Made by a program: the position numbers and the translations under genes. From the NCBI GenBank assembly GCA_013397115.1, contig VWZW01006255.1:460084-524083 (forward strand): 64,000 nucleotides of DNA. The letters are read 5' to 3'. This DNA is from Edolisoma coerulescens (taxonomy: Eukaryota > Chordata > Aves > Passeriformes > Campephagidae). Each line of letters begins with the position of its first letter. Positions within the stretch are counted from its first letter, which is position 1. The notes below the pieces were generated by a model, which worked only from the letters and a program-made list of their open reading frames with translations, searched no databases and was not told the DNA's origin. This document shows positions 38,301 to 53,300 of the stretch, in pieces.

Positions 38301-41300
38301 AGCCAGAAATTTGGCACACAAATAGCACACAAAAGCAGTTGCATGAGTATTCTCATATAAGCCAGAAGCATCTCACTCTTAAGGGTTGACATTCAAATTT
38401 TTGAGTATGATCATGCTTTAGGCTGATATATCACTTCCAAAGTTTTCAGCCCACTGAAAGACATTATTAGTTTGTAAACAGATTTGCCTTTTTATATGTT
38501 GAAAGTATCAGATGCAACTTGCTACTCAGAGTGCACTTGTGAACCTGAAAGTGTTTTAAGTTGTTCTGAATTGCAAGTTTGTAGCACAAATGACTATGGA
38601 TTGTAAGAAAGTGTGAATTAAAATAGACCAGCATACAACTATAAACATTTTCTGCTCAAAACTGCAAGACATAGACTGGGTACAAATATGTTTCCTGCAT
38701 TGAACTTTCTGATGCAGAGGCTTTAAAACAACAATCTAAGTACCAAATAGAAACCTGTTTCAAAAATACTATCATACCTTTAGGAGTTCAGGTTCCCATG
38801 AATCCAGCGTTAAAGATCTTACTTTTGAAAAGTGGACTCCCAAGCTCCTAAACGGCATGGAAAAAAAACCACATTAACCTGTAACTACATCTTATATCTT
38901 ACCTCAGACAGATCTACCATTAATTTATGCAAATAAAGCAGTCACCCTAGTACTGTTCACAAACAAGGGTCTCTAATTTTCTTTCAATATACCTCTGAAG
39001 AGGCAAACACCACCCTTCCTAACTAAGTCAATGCACAAATCAAATGCAGTTGTGAGGAGTTCCCCAACCTGTGTATCCCAGAGCACTCGATGCACAGTGT
39101 GATTCCCAGGTTGATACTGGCCCAGCGAGGATCTGCCAAACCACAGTCACAGCAGGCAGCATTACCAGGAATGCACTGAACTCGCTGCAGAGCACTCTCT
39201 CCTTTCAACAACTTCTCTTTTGTCTCACTCCCAGATTCTAGGCTCCCAGTAGAAGGGGATGATTTCTTTTCCTGTTTCTAAAAGAGAAAAGAAACAAACA
39301 AACCAAAAAAGAGACACACGCTAAATTAAAGAAATTAAAAGTCCCACAGATACCGACTGTGCACTAAAATCCAAGTAAAGTCTCTTCTGCCAAGGCAAGC
39401 CACAGAACTAAAAAAACGTTTAGGTTTTTAGAAGATATATAAAACTGAATATAAGAATATCCTATGAATTTTAATCACACTACAGAAGAATCTCAAAAAA
39501 AAACATAAAGGCTACAGTAATTTTAAGATGATGAAGTGAAAGATTAGATATAATTCACAGCCTTCAAAATTTCATTGCATTTCCACTGAAAGACAAACAA
39601 TGGATTTTTTTTTTTCCTTCCCTCTCATTAAAAGAGGTTTTTCATATTTAAAATCTTCAGGATCTAAAGGGGGGGGGTTGTTGTTTGGTGGATTTTTAAA
39701 CTCACCTCAGATTCATCCCCCTTCTCTCTATATGCTGTGGCAATACTGGTCTGAACAGCCTTAATCCACGCCTGCCGCAGCTTTTCCGAGTCAGCCTGAA
39801 GCATGCAGCTCCTGTGACAAATCAAAGTACTCAGAGAGAGTGGCCAAGCAGCTGAAATCCAGCAACACATTGCTCAGGGGTCTGTTTCTATGGAGCAACT
39901 TTCTTGCAATCACCAAAAGTATATTGTTTAGTAGGCATCATCTAATAAACCCAGTTATTTTAAGATAACAAAGCAGCTGAGCCTTTGTGAGTTGCAAACT
40001 CCTTATTTCAAAATTATTTGCAGGTATTGCTAATAGATACAGAAATGACTCTTCCAAAACCCCTGAGAATGGCTTAGATTCCTATTCCTTTTCTTATTCC
40101 GAACTTTTCTTTTTTATATCCTCAAATGCATTTTACCCCCACAACACAAGACACAGGTATCAGTCCTTGAAAACACGCTTTCATTCACTGAGATCAAGAG
40201 AGAGTAACTTTAAAGCTCTCTGACAAAGAATGAACTACTTTTCTCAACAACAGTAAAAGAAACAGGTCATGACGTATAAAACGGTTCCAACAGTTGTGGG
40301 CTGAAAAAGCACCGGCAAGCAAGAGCAAAATGCATGTTACAGTGAACCACAACTGAGGATGCAAACATCAGAGTGGACAGCAATCTGTTCAGAAGAGAAA
40401 TGTAAGGAGGAGTGGGGAGTGTAGATAACATCCAAACCTAAAAGCAGGTTGACCTTGTATCAAAAACTGAAATACGGTCACATCTCAAAATCACTAAAGA
40501 GGAATCCGTGTCCTGCCCTCGCTGCGGCAGGATGCCAAACTTCCCCAAGTACAGCCAATGCACTGCACTGCTGCAGCTGAAAAATAATTTTATTTGGTAG
40601 TTTCATTTAGTCCATTCTGAAGTATAATTTAACATCACTGAGACAACAGCTTATTTATGTGCTTCTCTCTCATTACACCAATCAGAAATGTGGAGAAACG
40701 GAGACCTGTTTTCTACACTACCAGGCAGCTGATAGTATCAGCTACTACTAAGCCACAGCAGAGCTCTGCACCACAAGCCATTTATGCAAAAAGCACAAGA
40801 ATGCATGTTTATTTTAATGCCCAAAGTAAACTAAATACCAGGGACACTTCTCACAGCATCACTTACTCCCAGCCAAAATTTCAGAGAACAGAATTTTTCA
40901 GATACTTTTCCTGTTTTGATCTATCCCAAGAGAAATGTTAATCTTACATTTTAAAACAACTAAATGTAATGATTTTTATTTTTAAATCAACATACTCCAT
41001 CACTTCTCCTTACTTTGTTGGAGAAACCACCTCAAAACAGAAACGTCTTTCTATGTCTTCACAGTGTTTAACTGTGCAGAGCCGCAAGTCTTCAACAACT
41101 ACTGTGGGATTATCCTAAGAGACAAAAGTTAACAAAACAGTCACAGAGAAAAAAAAATATAGTTGATAATAAGATAATAATTTAATCCTGAAATATTAAT
41201 AATTTAATTCTATTTGCCTGTTTACACTAATTTTTCCCTCCAAAAATAAAATTTGACTAAGTGGATTTGGAGATACTTAGAGGGATATATTTAGATAAAT

Positions 41301-44300
41301 TTTAATGTTTAGTTATATTCAATGAAAATTCAATACAAACTTTGGATAATTTCTTTTTACCTACAATCCAACTTAGTGAATAATCAACACATTAAATTTA
41401 AACAACAGTATTCAAACTACAAAGATACTCTAAGAGATGCAATCAACGCATAGTTAAATCAGAAAACTTATACCTCAATCAGCAGTATTGTAAGTGTCAA
41501 ATAAAAAAACCCCAGAAGCTGAATTCAGTGGATTTGAAAATTTGATTCAATTCATAAGAATTCCATTCTGAGCTATCAGCATTTTAAAGGTGCAGTTAAA
41601 AACAAACAAACAATGAGAATTCACAAACACAAAATGCCCAACCAAATGTGCTCACACAAACTCAACTGCATGTTTCCTTTCCAACCACAGAAACGAAGCC
41701 CCTTGATTTGACAGCATCAGATAACAAGGAACAGCCCCTGAACCCGGTCTGTTTGCAGTGAAGAGGAATGAATTGCCATAAGCTTTTTCCTCTTTTTTTC
41801 CCCACCCTCTCCATACAGTCTCTATTTTTTTCCAACCTGAAGAACAGCTACAGCTCCATGGTGCAAGAGCAGATTCTAGAACAGCAAACAAAGGAGCAGG
41901 GGCCCAAAACCCGACTGAAAAGGCTTCTGTGGCTTGGGGCAGAGGTGGACTTGCTGCTTTAACATACAACTACTGCACTTCCCACAAGCAACAAGGCTGA
42001 TACTGACTGCTGAACCACTGTGCATTTTCAATAGTAAATACGTGTATATAGCAGCCCTGACTGCCTCGCAAAAAAAGCTTTCGTGCTTCTTTCCCCCCAG
42101 TTGCTGAATTGGGTATGTGAGCCAGTAAGTAACTAGAGGGAGCAAGTCCTGAAAGAGTTAAACACAACGGCTCAGAGAACAGCATGGAATATTTGACTGC
42201 CAGCAAGTGAGCACAAGCCTTTTGGGACCAACAGCTTTTAAAGCTCTAACTAGGTTACAAAACCCACAGCAAATAAAAGTATGTGCTTACAAGTCACTGC
42301 ACAGGAATCTCAGAATCTGTCAGTGTAGCTATTAGTCTCATTTTACAAAGGGAGAAACTAATTTAGAAAAAAGCAGTAGATTATTGAAGATCACATGGGA
42401 TGCCACATCAGCAGTTTCCCCAATCAATCAGGAAAACCATTACCCAAACCCCGAACTATCCCAAGCCAGTTTTCGATTCCTACCTTAAATTTCTTCTGGT
42501 ACACAAGTTGGTTATTTTGTATTGAGAACCAGCGCCTATTCAAATGAAGAGACATTGAGAATACATAACTGATTTTACAGTGCTTATTTGACTGAGATGT
42601 GCTAACACACAGTCTACAGAGAGACTGCATGAAAGAATCCACAAAAGTAATGCTGCAGTCAGTTTTGGCAAATATTTTGTGAGAATAATGAAAAAAGGGA
42701 AGGCAGAGACAAAACAGAAAAGAAAGCAAGGTTCAAATAATTTGAGTCCTAAACAAACACATTCATGTTATGACAACATTAGTTAAGCTATCACACAAAA
42801 CATTTTCATTTCAAAGAACATTTCCTTCTGTATTTTAGCAGCAAGCTACAATTTTAAGCAGTTGTTTGGTAACACAAACTCAGATAGTTTGAATAACAAA
42901 AAAACTTAAACCCATGTAAACTAATCCTGAAATATTTTTAAGAGTAGAACTAAGAAATAACTTACTAAGGCACTAAAAATACTTCGGTGTTGCTATCCCA
43001 TGCAGGTTTAATATCTATCTATATTGGGCATGTCTTAAAATTTTTGATCCTGAAATAAAAAAGACTGAATATAAAAACTAAAAAAAAAAAAACCCAACAA
43101 AAACCTTTTAAGTAGGATCCTAACTTAAGCCTCAGCCTTGAAGGAAAATATCAAATAAAAGATTTATTGAAGGCATCCTATACACTCCAAAAGATAATAT
43201 AATGCTTAAAAACTCCTCTGAACTGTATCCTTCCTTGTCAAGCTCACTGTTCACATAGGATACAACTCAGAGAATGGAAAAATCACTCACATTTTGTAAA
43301 AAACTACCTCAGATCTCTAACAATGATGTTTTATCAGACCACTGAATATAAAAAGCCCCAGCAGACATAACCACACTTTTCTAGCTCTTTTGGGGATGCA
43401 CAAAATAAAAGCTAACCAATTATCACTGTTTCATACTGACAAAAATGAAGGGAATGTAAAAAACATTCAGTGAAATTCACACCTTTTGTTTTGTTTAGGC
43501 TTATAAGGCAAACCTGTGTTTACCACAGCATCATTCCTCAATTATTTCCAATACCACACCTTTACCACACATCACTTTTTCCTGCATTGACAGTTAGTTT
43601 GAATGGTAACAGTGCACAAAATATTGTGTTGCAACAGATCTTGTTATTCTCCACAGGCTGTTGAGCTTCAAGCTACAGTTTACTACAATTAGTAACAAGA
43701 GTGCCCCATGTATTTATTCAACCACCACAAGCCATTCACAGAAAGAAGTGCACAAAGATGGTTAAAAAAATTAATATATACAAAAAATGTTAGATTCAAA
43801 ACAGAAAATCTAGTATGTGTTAGAAAAGTCAGTGCTTGGTAGACAGATGAGATTCTACCTTTTAACAATTAATGTTTTCAAATGTTGTGCAGATATATTT
43901 AATTTAAAAAGCAACAACAGCATCTCCTGTCATCCTTGACTTTTTCAATTTATTAACAGCAGTAGTTTTGGTCACTGCTATTCAAAAGGTATCATCTTTA
44001 CTATCTATTTACAGATGCAGTAAGTATGCCTCAAATATAAGGCAGGTTATTGCTAATATTTATATAGGAAACTCAACAAAAAAGCAGACTTGAAAAGGAA
44101 ATAAACTCAGTCTTTTTTCATGTGCTTTTTTTGAATGTAACACAAAATAGAATAACATGAAAAGTGGTGCCTAAGTGATAAAGGGAGTGCTAAAGGAGAA
44201 AAAAAAGCAGCCTTGCCCCAAGACAACGAGCAATGGAGGACATCTCTAATAACAGCCTTAGGTAGTGGAATTAACTTCATTAATGCAGTGCTTCGTTTGT

Positions 44301-47300
44301 TCTACAGCTAAATATTTAATGAGTTACTCTAGCAAACAAGCTCTAATCTCATCAATTGGATATAAGTGAACACACACATTGTAACACAAATCTGTGCCAT
44401 CTTTAAAACCTAGTCTAGAAGTTTTGAAACTATTTCAGTCCCTTTTTTTCCTAGTGGAGAAATTAAATCTGTTAAAGAAAAATTTTCAGTCCAGCCAAAA
44501 GGGTGCATGTTTTGTTACTTTTCTAAAAGAAACTTTTACTGAACAAGATCAACAATTTAGAATGTGGGATAACTTGTAGATCACACTTGTGAAGTAGATG
44601 TCAGAGTTAATACATTTTATTTTATGCTTAACAAGATGAAAGTGTCAGGCTGCCCTCCAAAGTGTCAGCACCACAGCAGTTTTGCTCAGGCCAAAAACTT
44701 GGAGTTATTCTTCGTTAACCAAATACCATCAACAAACTATACACTCTACTGTAGCAAACAGACTGCTGGGGGTCTACACCAGCATCAGGCAGGAACTTCC
44801 GAGGTACAATCTCTGTACTGAAGGTGCTGCTGTAGGGTAACCCACATCCATCAGGTTCCAAGAATAATTTAATAAATCTTTAGGCATCATGTGTGCAGTA
44901 AGTACTGATTATTACCAAAGTTTCTTTAAATGTGCCATTCTGTCAAAAGCAGGAGAGAAGCATGGTGAAGGAGAAAACATTCTTGGCAATATTAAAGTAG
45001 TTTACACTGTCTCACGTTGTAGTGCTTAAATACAGTTGTTGCTGTTTAGAAACTGAATGTTTTCCATCATTTATACCTACACAATTCAAAACTGTATTTT
45101 TTAAATAGGAAACAATGCACAATGTATAGAAAAATATTCCAATTTCTGAGAACTGAGAGCAATATTGGAAAGAAATATAAAATTTAATTTGAGTTTTACA
45201 TAAAACAGTGAATTGTGCTTCATGATTCTCAGAAAGAAACAATTTTCTTCTCTAGTTGCTAGCAGCACACAATTAAAGAATGCACAACATTTAAAAGTAC
45301 ATGTCTATTCCCAATGCAGTTGATAAGAAAAAAAAAATCTCATCAACTTCAATTGGAAAAAGTCAAGACATTGATCTTGTATGCTCAGAAGTTTGAGTGC
45401 AGAAACTTGGCTTTAATTCCTTTTTAGCTAAAAAGTGGCTCAATCTTTCTAAGTCTTTTAAAGGAGTTGAGCAGCAGGTATACTGGCATCCCAGGCAGAA
45501 TCCTTCTGTTATTTTCTTAGACTGAGTCACTTATACATCCATTGCAAGTAATCAAAATTAAATGCAGGGTTAATGAAGAGCTTTTTGCGTGCCAAGGAAA
45601 CATTGGGAAGGTATAAAAGAAGCTGGTTGGTACCTGATGTGATCTGGCTTTTTCCTGTCATGTGAAAAAATGGGGTAGGATTAAAACATAAGGGAAAGGA
45701 GGAAAAGGAATGAAAAATGCAAAATGAGCAAAATAAGAAAAGAATTAGCACGATCTGAAAATACAGCAGAATTAAAAAGGAAAACATCTATTGCATCCAA
45801 TCTAAAACCTATTTGGAACATACTAGTGGTTAGACAAATGCTTTTCTCCCTACACATATTTATTCTTTCTTCATGATATGGACTTCTTTTTCATATGAAT
45901 TTCTGAGAACCAAAATTTCCAGCTACTGCTTCATAATAAATGCCCTTGACTCCAGTTCCTAATGTCTTAAGAAAAATGGTGTACAATAAGGTTATCATTT
46001 ACCAGCAGATAGACATACATCCTAAACACAGGTGCCCATACCTGTTACTCTAAGACTTTGCAGTATAAGGATATAATTTTGATTCCACTTAACTGTATTA
46101 TCTGAAAAACTTGTGTACATCATACACTGTCCTTTTAGTCACAACAAAAAGAGACTGCAAAACCTCCATCTCTTTCAAAACACAGCAACACTGAATTGCA
46201 AATAGCTTGGGGTTTACTTTGCAGCCTGCTCAAACACTTATTAGTTTCTAAAGCCAGTGTCACGCAGAACCGTCCCAAGAACAGGAAACTTGATGCAAAA
46301 GCCCAAATAATTAAAGTCTTGAGACAATGAAACACAAGCTGCCAGGTGCCCCAGGAAAAAACTTCATCATCTTAGCAAGACATTAGTTTGGACTGGAAAC
46401 AAGTTTCCATTCACCACAACAGATTTGCCCCCCTTCAAAGGGCTGTATTATACAGTCTCCATTTTTTTTTCTCCCCAGCAACCAGACTTGCAAGGATAAT
46501 ACCACTATGGGCTCCGTGGATTCACTGACCAAGATATCCACACAGGACCATCACAGTTCCCTGATTTGTCAGCTAGAATCATACTGCTGTATCAAACCCA
46601 GACAAAACCTATTGGACCTTTGCCTCTTCTCTTGTATTTTTAATGCTGGCGAGTATCTGCTAATAGTGGCCATTGCAATGGTTTTTGGTGCCTTTAATTC
46701 ACTCTTGAAGGAGTTCTTAAAAAGGTCTAGAACCAACTGATACCAACAGGGGTAAAAGAGAAGCTTCCATTTTATATACATATTACTACTGACAGCGCAT
46801 TTAGCAGTCAGCAAAGAAGACCAGTGCTGTCACCCTTGGTTCAGAACAGCAGGAAATTCCAGTGTTTCTGGGCAAATTCTTCTAGTTTTGTTTCAGCCGG
46901 TTGATTTTCCACCCACCTTCCCCAAAGATGGGCATATAACGAAGCAGCAAACTGCCAATCTGTAAGGACACTGAACATATCTTGTCTGTTTTGACTTCAG
47001 CTCAGAATTCCCTACAATAAAATACGTAATTCTCTAAATGTTTCCTTCTTTGATATTTTGTAAAATTTTACACACAAAACACAGTTTAATGCAATGACAC
47101 AATCCTTCCTTGTACTTTAAGCAGTGACTGGAAAAACCCTCCAATCTCCAATATATGATAAACTTCAATCAGTATTATCTCCCCACAGCTGAAACTGTAA
47201 CTCTACACAAGTAAAACCTTCCATCAAGTGAAACAGGCAGTGGAAAATGGCAGCGACCCCTTCTGTGCCTACAGCATAGCAAACAATTACAAATGTATTC

Positions 47301-50300
47301 AGAAATAAAAGTAACAAAAATACTTCTTTATTTTTATTAAAATATAGCAAAAATGGGGGCTAGATTCAGAAATTACAAAACTGTCTTCATTAAGAAGGTC
47401 TTAAATGTATATTTTATGTATGATAACAGTAGTTTAATAACAATTAGTAATGGTTTGTGAATATGTGGAATACAAAATTTAAATGATTGATTTCATTTCA
47501 GAACTGTTTCTAGCTAGCATATCCAATCCTATTTTTTGCCTAAAAGCATCCAACTAGTCTATCACAGTGAGATAACTTATCAAGAATCTAATATTAAAAA
47601 GGTTAAAGGTTTTGCTTTATTGAATGCTGCTGTGATAAACAGAAGAAAAAACTATAAGTACATATCAATTATGTAATAAAAGTAGGCAGCTTTGACTCAT
47701 TAATGAGCAGTTTCTCTTTGCTCTCTTAAATAAATTATTGCTTGGATATGCTTTTATTACGTATGTTCAAATCTGTAACTTAATCTGAAGGAATGTCATT
47801 GTGTACCTTGATTTAATTACAACTTCTCCTTATTTACTTGGTGTCCATTTAAATTACCAACACACAGAAGTTAGTTTTAATTGAATCCTGCTCTCTAACC
47901 ACTTTAAGGTGAGACACATGTACAGTATTACTAGGAATGAAGCCCTGTGGAAGAAGACACTCCCGTCCTGCTCCCTCCTGTCACCTCCCTGCAGAGCAAG
48001 GCCTTCCTGCTATTCAAAAGAGGAACCCAGAGACAGAGTCAGAGTTTCACCTTCAGTCAATCCTGCAAAACACCTTGGCAAAAAGGACCCTTTCAGCCCC
48101 CTGGGAATCCAATAAAGGACAATCTCCTGCCCTCTTACTGCAGATTTTTCTCAGTATGCTTACACTAACATTTTACTTCACACCAGGAAGGTGCTTTTGA
48201 TGCACATCTCCCAGTTTTCTCCCTTTGCCATCCTTTGATACTTCAAAGATTTGTCTTGGAGAACTCTGAATTCTGCTTGCATGAAACTAACTCAGAAGGT
48301 ACATTACAATTACAGATGAATAACCAGGCCAAAGGACCAGACCAGAGTCAGTCCAAAGCAAAATCCTTTGCACTAGTCATCCACAACTTTACAGTCTTAC
48401 TGACAGCAGTGGCCCTTGCAACAGTCTTACAGATTTAATTGGAGCAATCCCAATTTCTTACATGCTTGTGGTGTGCTGAGATGCTCAGGGAAGTATAAAA
48501 TAATTAAGATTGTAAGGGACTACACACTCAAATGCACATTCTTTGAAACACAGGAAATAGTTTAACAGAAGCACTGCTGAAAAAAATAGCAGAACATGAA
48601 CAGTAAAGAGAGCTCTAATCACAACAAATTGCATTTAAAATTCAAGAACTGTATCCAATTGTGCTGTAAATGCTCCAGCATATAAATTCCCTTGAAAAAA
48701 GCAAACACCCTTGGAAATGCAAAAGAAATCCCGCTCAGGAAGAAAAATATTTAAATAGTAGTAAAATAGACATTGTTAAAGATATATGACTAACAATATA
48801 TTTTGAATTCCCAAAAGGGCCATCAAAACTACTAAGCAGAAGTCACTTCACAGGACAGGAATTTTAAAGGATAACAATTACATTGCTTATCTTTCAGGAA
48901 AAATAACTTGAGCCCTTGACTGTGTTTCTCTGCTTCCAATGGCCATACAACTTCCATTTTACTCTGTCTTCTAACACTTGCCTAGCATATGCTTTCACAA
49001 GAGAAAGGTTTGCGAACAACTAGGACAGAAAATAAGGAAAAATGGCTTTGAAGCGTCATCTCTAAGTTAACTAACAGAGTCACCTCAGTGTTCTGTCAAA
49101 AATACAGAGTCAGTGAGTTATGGAGATTATGAATGAGGTCAGAATTCAGGTGAAAAAGCAGTATTTTTATTAGCAGCAAATAGAGGTTCTGAATAATTAC
49201 CTGTTCCAAGTCTTGAAGGCATTGCTGGCTCGCTTGAATAAATAACCTTCCATAACAATGCCATTGGCTGCATCTACATTGTATTCTAGTTTAGTATCAT
49301 CGCTGGAGTAATCCTAGTACAAAGGAACAAGACAAGAAAAATACACTGCAGTTCAAATGAAACTTCAAATATGAGCAGTACTATTGTCAAAGAGTAAATA
49401 TCTAGGAATAATGTTTTGCTTGCAACACTTATTAGTCAAACCATGACTCTCAGCCCCTGAAGGCTTTTTTTAAAAAAACAATTTCAGGCAATGAGAATGC
49501 TGAAGATTTTTACTTTACCTGCAACAAGGGGAATTTCTTGTTCAGGTATTGGTGACCTCTACAGCCAAGTAGAGGGCAAAAATTGCTGACAGAGCATCTG
49601 ATGCTCCAACTGTCTGCTCAAATGGTCTCTTATACATTCCCAAGAAGGGGGATAGAAAAGCAGAGGAAAAGAAGCAATGAAAGTTACGAGTCAAAACTGA
49701 AAAACAGTTGCAGCCTGTTGCAGACACCTGTATAAAGCCAGTTGGGCTTTAGCATTTTCTTCAGCTCTGTCATGTTGATAGCTGAGCTGCATAGAAGACA
49801 AGTAACCAAATAAAGATGATGCTATCAGTTAACTCCAAAGTAAAGCAATCATGGTGCTGACAATGATGACAAGACCTTAGCTGTGTTATTTCTTTATGAT
49901 CTTGGATAAGATTACAAAATTACAAGTAGGACAAGGGAATATACATTTCCATCAACTTAATAACAACTAAAACCCGCTAATAACAATTAATAGCAGCTTT
50001 CCAAGTTTTAGAAAGGCTGACTGCTTCACATTTCTAGCAGAGGTAGGTTAGACTAAGTAATAATACATGTGGTGATCATTTGCTTTCACATCTCACTGAG
50101 AACAGCATAGACTCTTCCCAGTGAGGTAGAGTTCATATATTCCGTGAGTGGGAGGCTAACAACTACTAGGGGTGCATGAAAAAGCACACATGGAAATGAC
50201 ATCATTTATCACAACTTTGTCCAGAGATGAAAATAATATACATGCTATAATTTCATTTCATTGTTATTAAAAGACATCCTTAAAGTAGACTAGCAACATA

Positions 50301-53300
50301 TGGCTTCTTCCCCTTTAATGAGGGTGTAAGAGGCACATTACTGAAAATTAAGTTTCAGAACAAAAAACCCAAACAAGTTAAATACTGAAAAGACAGAACA
50401 TTTTGTAATATCAGTCTCCTGAACCTTCAGTAGTTACTTTATGTAAATTGCAAACATCAGCTTGTGTGACAAGTTTACCTAAAAGTCTCTGTTTTGTACT
50501 TTGTTCCTTAGGAATTCATCTCTACATAAAGGAAAAGAGGCAACAAATACATATAAAAAAAGTAGCTTCAAAACCAGCATGGTCATTAGCCCTAGGTAAT
50601 AGTCCAGGATGCACACAACTTTTGTGCTACACATGATGTTTACTCTTATACATGCAGGTGGTTTGGTCCAATCCAAGGTTAATTACACATGATAGTGAAA
50701 TTGTTACAAATATTAAAATAGTCCCTTTAAGCTCCCCAGTCAGCACAGCACAAATTCCTTAAAATTACTCACTGTTTTCAGCTATTACTAATCTGAATAA
50801 ATTAACTAATGTCAAAATGTTAAATCTAGATTTTTATTATTTAATTGACAGATGACCAACACAAGAGTTCTGAAAGGAAATGGAACTATCATATCACTAC
50901 CATACACCGATCTGAATAAACACAGAAGTTACAAATGAAAGCTTCACCAAAAGAAAATCAAATTTTTGTATTTATTATTCAGCATTTAACAACTTTGATT
51001 TTCTGCCTGTTTCCTAGATCAGAACATGCCAGACATAAAAGGCTTCATGCAAGCTCTCAAAATAAAGAGAAGAGAAAACCACTATGCACAAACTTAGACA
51101 TGCTGATGTCACATTCCCTACCCTACCTTCCCCAAAAACCGATAAATTACTCTAACTTACCAGCTCCCAGACATAATGAAATCTGCTAAAGATTTGCATC
51201 TTCCCGCTTCAGTGATGCCTGAAACTCCTTATCTAGCTAAAGACAACATACATTCCCTCAGTCTTTTCTGTCCAAACTACTAACTATGTAATCACATTTT
51301 CCTTTGGGTTTGGAGAACTGCTGCAGAAAATGCAGCTGTCTTTTCCAGTGAGTCCAGAACTATGCTTTGAAGATGTATACAAGTATGACAGGAAACCTTT
51401 GGATCATTTATCACGCCACACTCTCAGCTCAAATTGTCTAAAATACTGACCCTTCTCAGGAAGTGCATTTATTGTCATTTTTAATTACCTCCCTGATTGA
51501 ATTACACTTTTACAGAGCAGAAAAAGACACCAGAGTATAGAGAAAAATGTCGAACATCTCCTTAACTGTACATGGCAGACTACCAGCTTGAGGGGGGACA
51601 GAGCAAGGCTTCCATGTGCTTTATCCATAAAAATTCATTAATAAAGTTGTGGTCAAGAAAAAGATGACCCAACAATCAGAAAAAAAAATATGCTGCATTT
51701 CAATTACATGGATAAAAGTAGAAAAAGAAACTAAATAAGCTGTGTTCTGATCTTATAGTCTCTGCTATTTTATAATTAAAAAATAGGAGCAAAGCAGTCA
51801 CATTGTAGTTTATTTTTATCTTGGTGCATGGAAAAATTCAGTGAATCATGAAAAATAATCAGAGGTGGAGAGAAATCCACCCATATCTTTCCAGTGTCCT
51901 GCATAAGAGAATCACATGTTAATAAACTCAGTCACTGTATGTGATTCGGAATTTTGTATTCTGCCAGCAGGCACACAACTGATAAAGATTTCATTCTAAA
52001 CATAATTAAACTGATTAGGTGTCAGTTAGGACTAAAGTACATTTCACCTAACCAGAACTAAGAAAATTTAGCCAGTATTATGTAATTTCCACTGAAGTGC
52101 TACATCACACATTTCATTTGGATTTGAAAGAAGAAACATCTATGGCTTCTATTCTGACACTCATTTTTCACGGTTGGCTGCTACTGGAAGAGAAACATGT
52201 AGAAGTGGGTTATAGAAGTGAAGCACACAGCATGCTTTCATGCCTTTTTTCCCCCCTTTTTCTTTAAATGTCCATGAGGTACAGCAAACCAGCTGGCAAT
52301 GGAAAAACAACTTTCATCTCCAGAAATAATACTAATCTGGTGTGTCACAGAACACTTAATATTCTTGACAACATTTCAGTGAATGCATTTTTGTATGAAC
52401 GTATCAATTCATCACACATGATTTATTTCAGAGCTTGCATGTTTTTTGTTTCTCTACGTATAATTTTCTTGTTACCAGAACAAAACCCCCTATAATTTTC
52501 AGCAGCAGAGCTTTTGATTTACTTTCAAAATTGCTATCAGGCCATGAAAGCTATTCAAACCATTTTACCAGTACGTCTTAGGAACTGTATTTTAACATTG
52601 AATGTGTAACCCAAATGATTTTTTACTTTAGAGAAGCAGCATTTTTCAAGTTTTTTTAAAAAGCAGCAAATAGGAGAGCGTAAGTACCAAGGAAAACACT
52701 AACCTGAAAAGTTAGGCCAGCATATACTAAACAGGAGACACTAATTGTGCAAATCCCCCTCTTAGAAAGTTGCTTCCATTCCCTTCCCATTGGCAAGAGA
52801 TGTTTGTCATGCTTAAGCTGAAAAGTCCCTCGAGGAAGGGCTTAAAACAACAGACACCACAAGTGACAAGGTTTACAGTCCAAGACAGAGTGAGAGAATG
52901 CGAGAGTGCCACTGAGCAAACAAGTCACTAGAAATACAAGCACATCTTTGGTTTTGGAGATGGGAATTAGTCTGCACAACTTCTCAACAGCACCTCTGGT
53001 TTATGCCTGCTTTATGACTGTGGTAGCATCTGGTTTCCTATCACCTTGTTTACTCAAGATGTCAAAAATTTTCAAATCATTCTCACTCCAGCTGTTTCCT
53101 GAGCAGTTCTTCAGAAGTAGATTTTATTTTAATGAAAAAGGGAATTGAATACAACAAAAACTATTTCAAGTTCAATGCAAATACTTTTCCTGTATCATCT
53201 CCCTCATTTTAGAACATAATATTAGCTCTGACACAGAACCAAAAAGGCATGAAGCTGTTTACAGGTGCAACCAATTTTTCAAGTATTTCTTAATTCACCG

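Larger units (their letters stand above)
37514..41013 (-). other. ACAP2: ACAP2 introns flanking the ArfGAP and PH exons
   Basis: The introns here are 1,264 bp (37,514-38,777), 221 bp, 428 bp and 1,202 bp (39,812-41,013). Apart from the C9 tract near 39,670 (minus strand) and a short GCAT-rich patch near 38,235, I see nothing in them. Confidence 0.75.

Noticed and set aside
46507..46740. 77-codon plus-strand frame with a hydrophobic segment
   Set aside because: It lies inside an ACAP2 intron, overlaps an open frame on the opposite strand and has no recognisable family.
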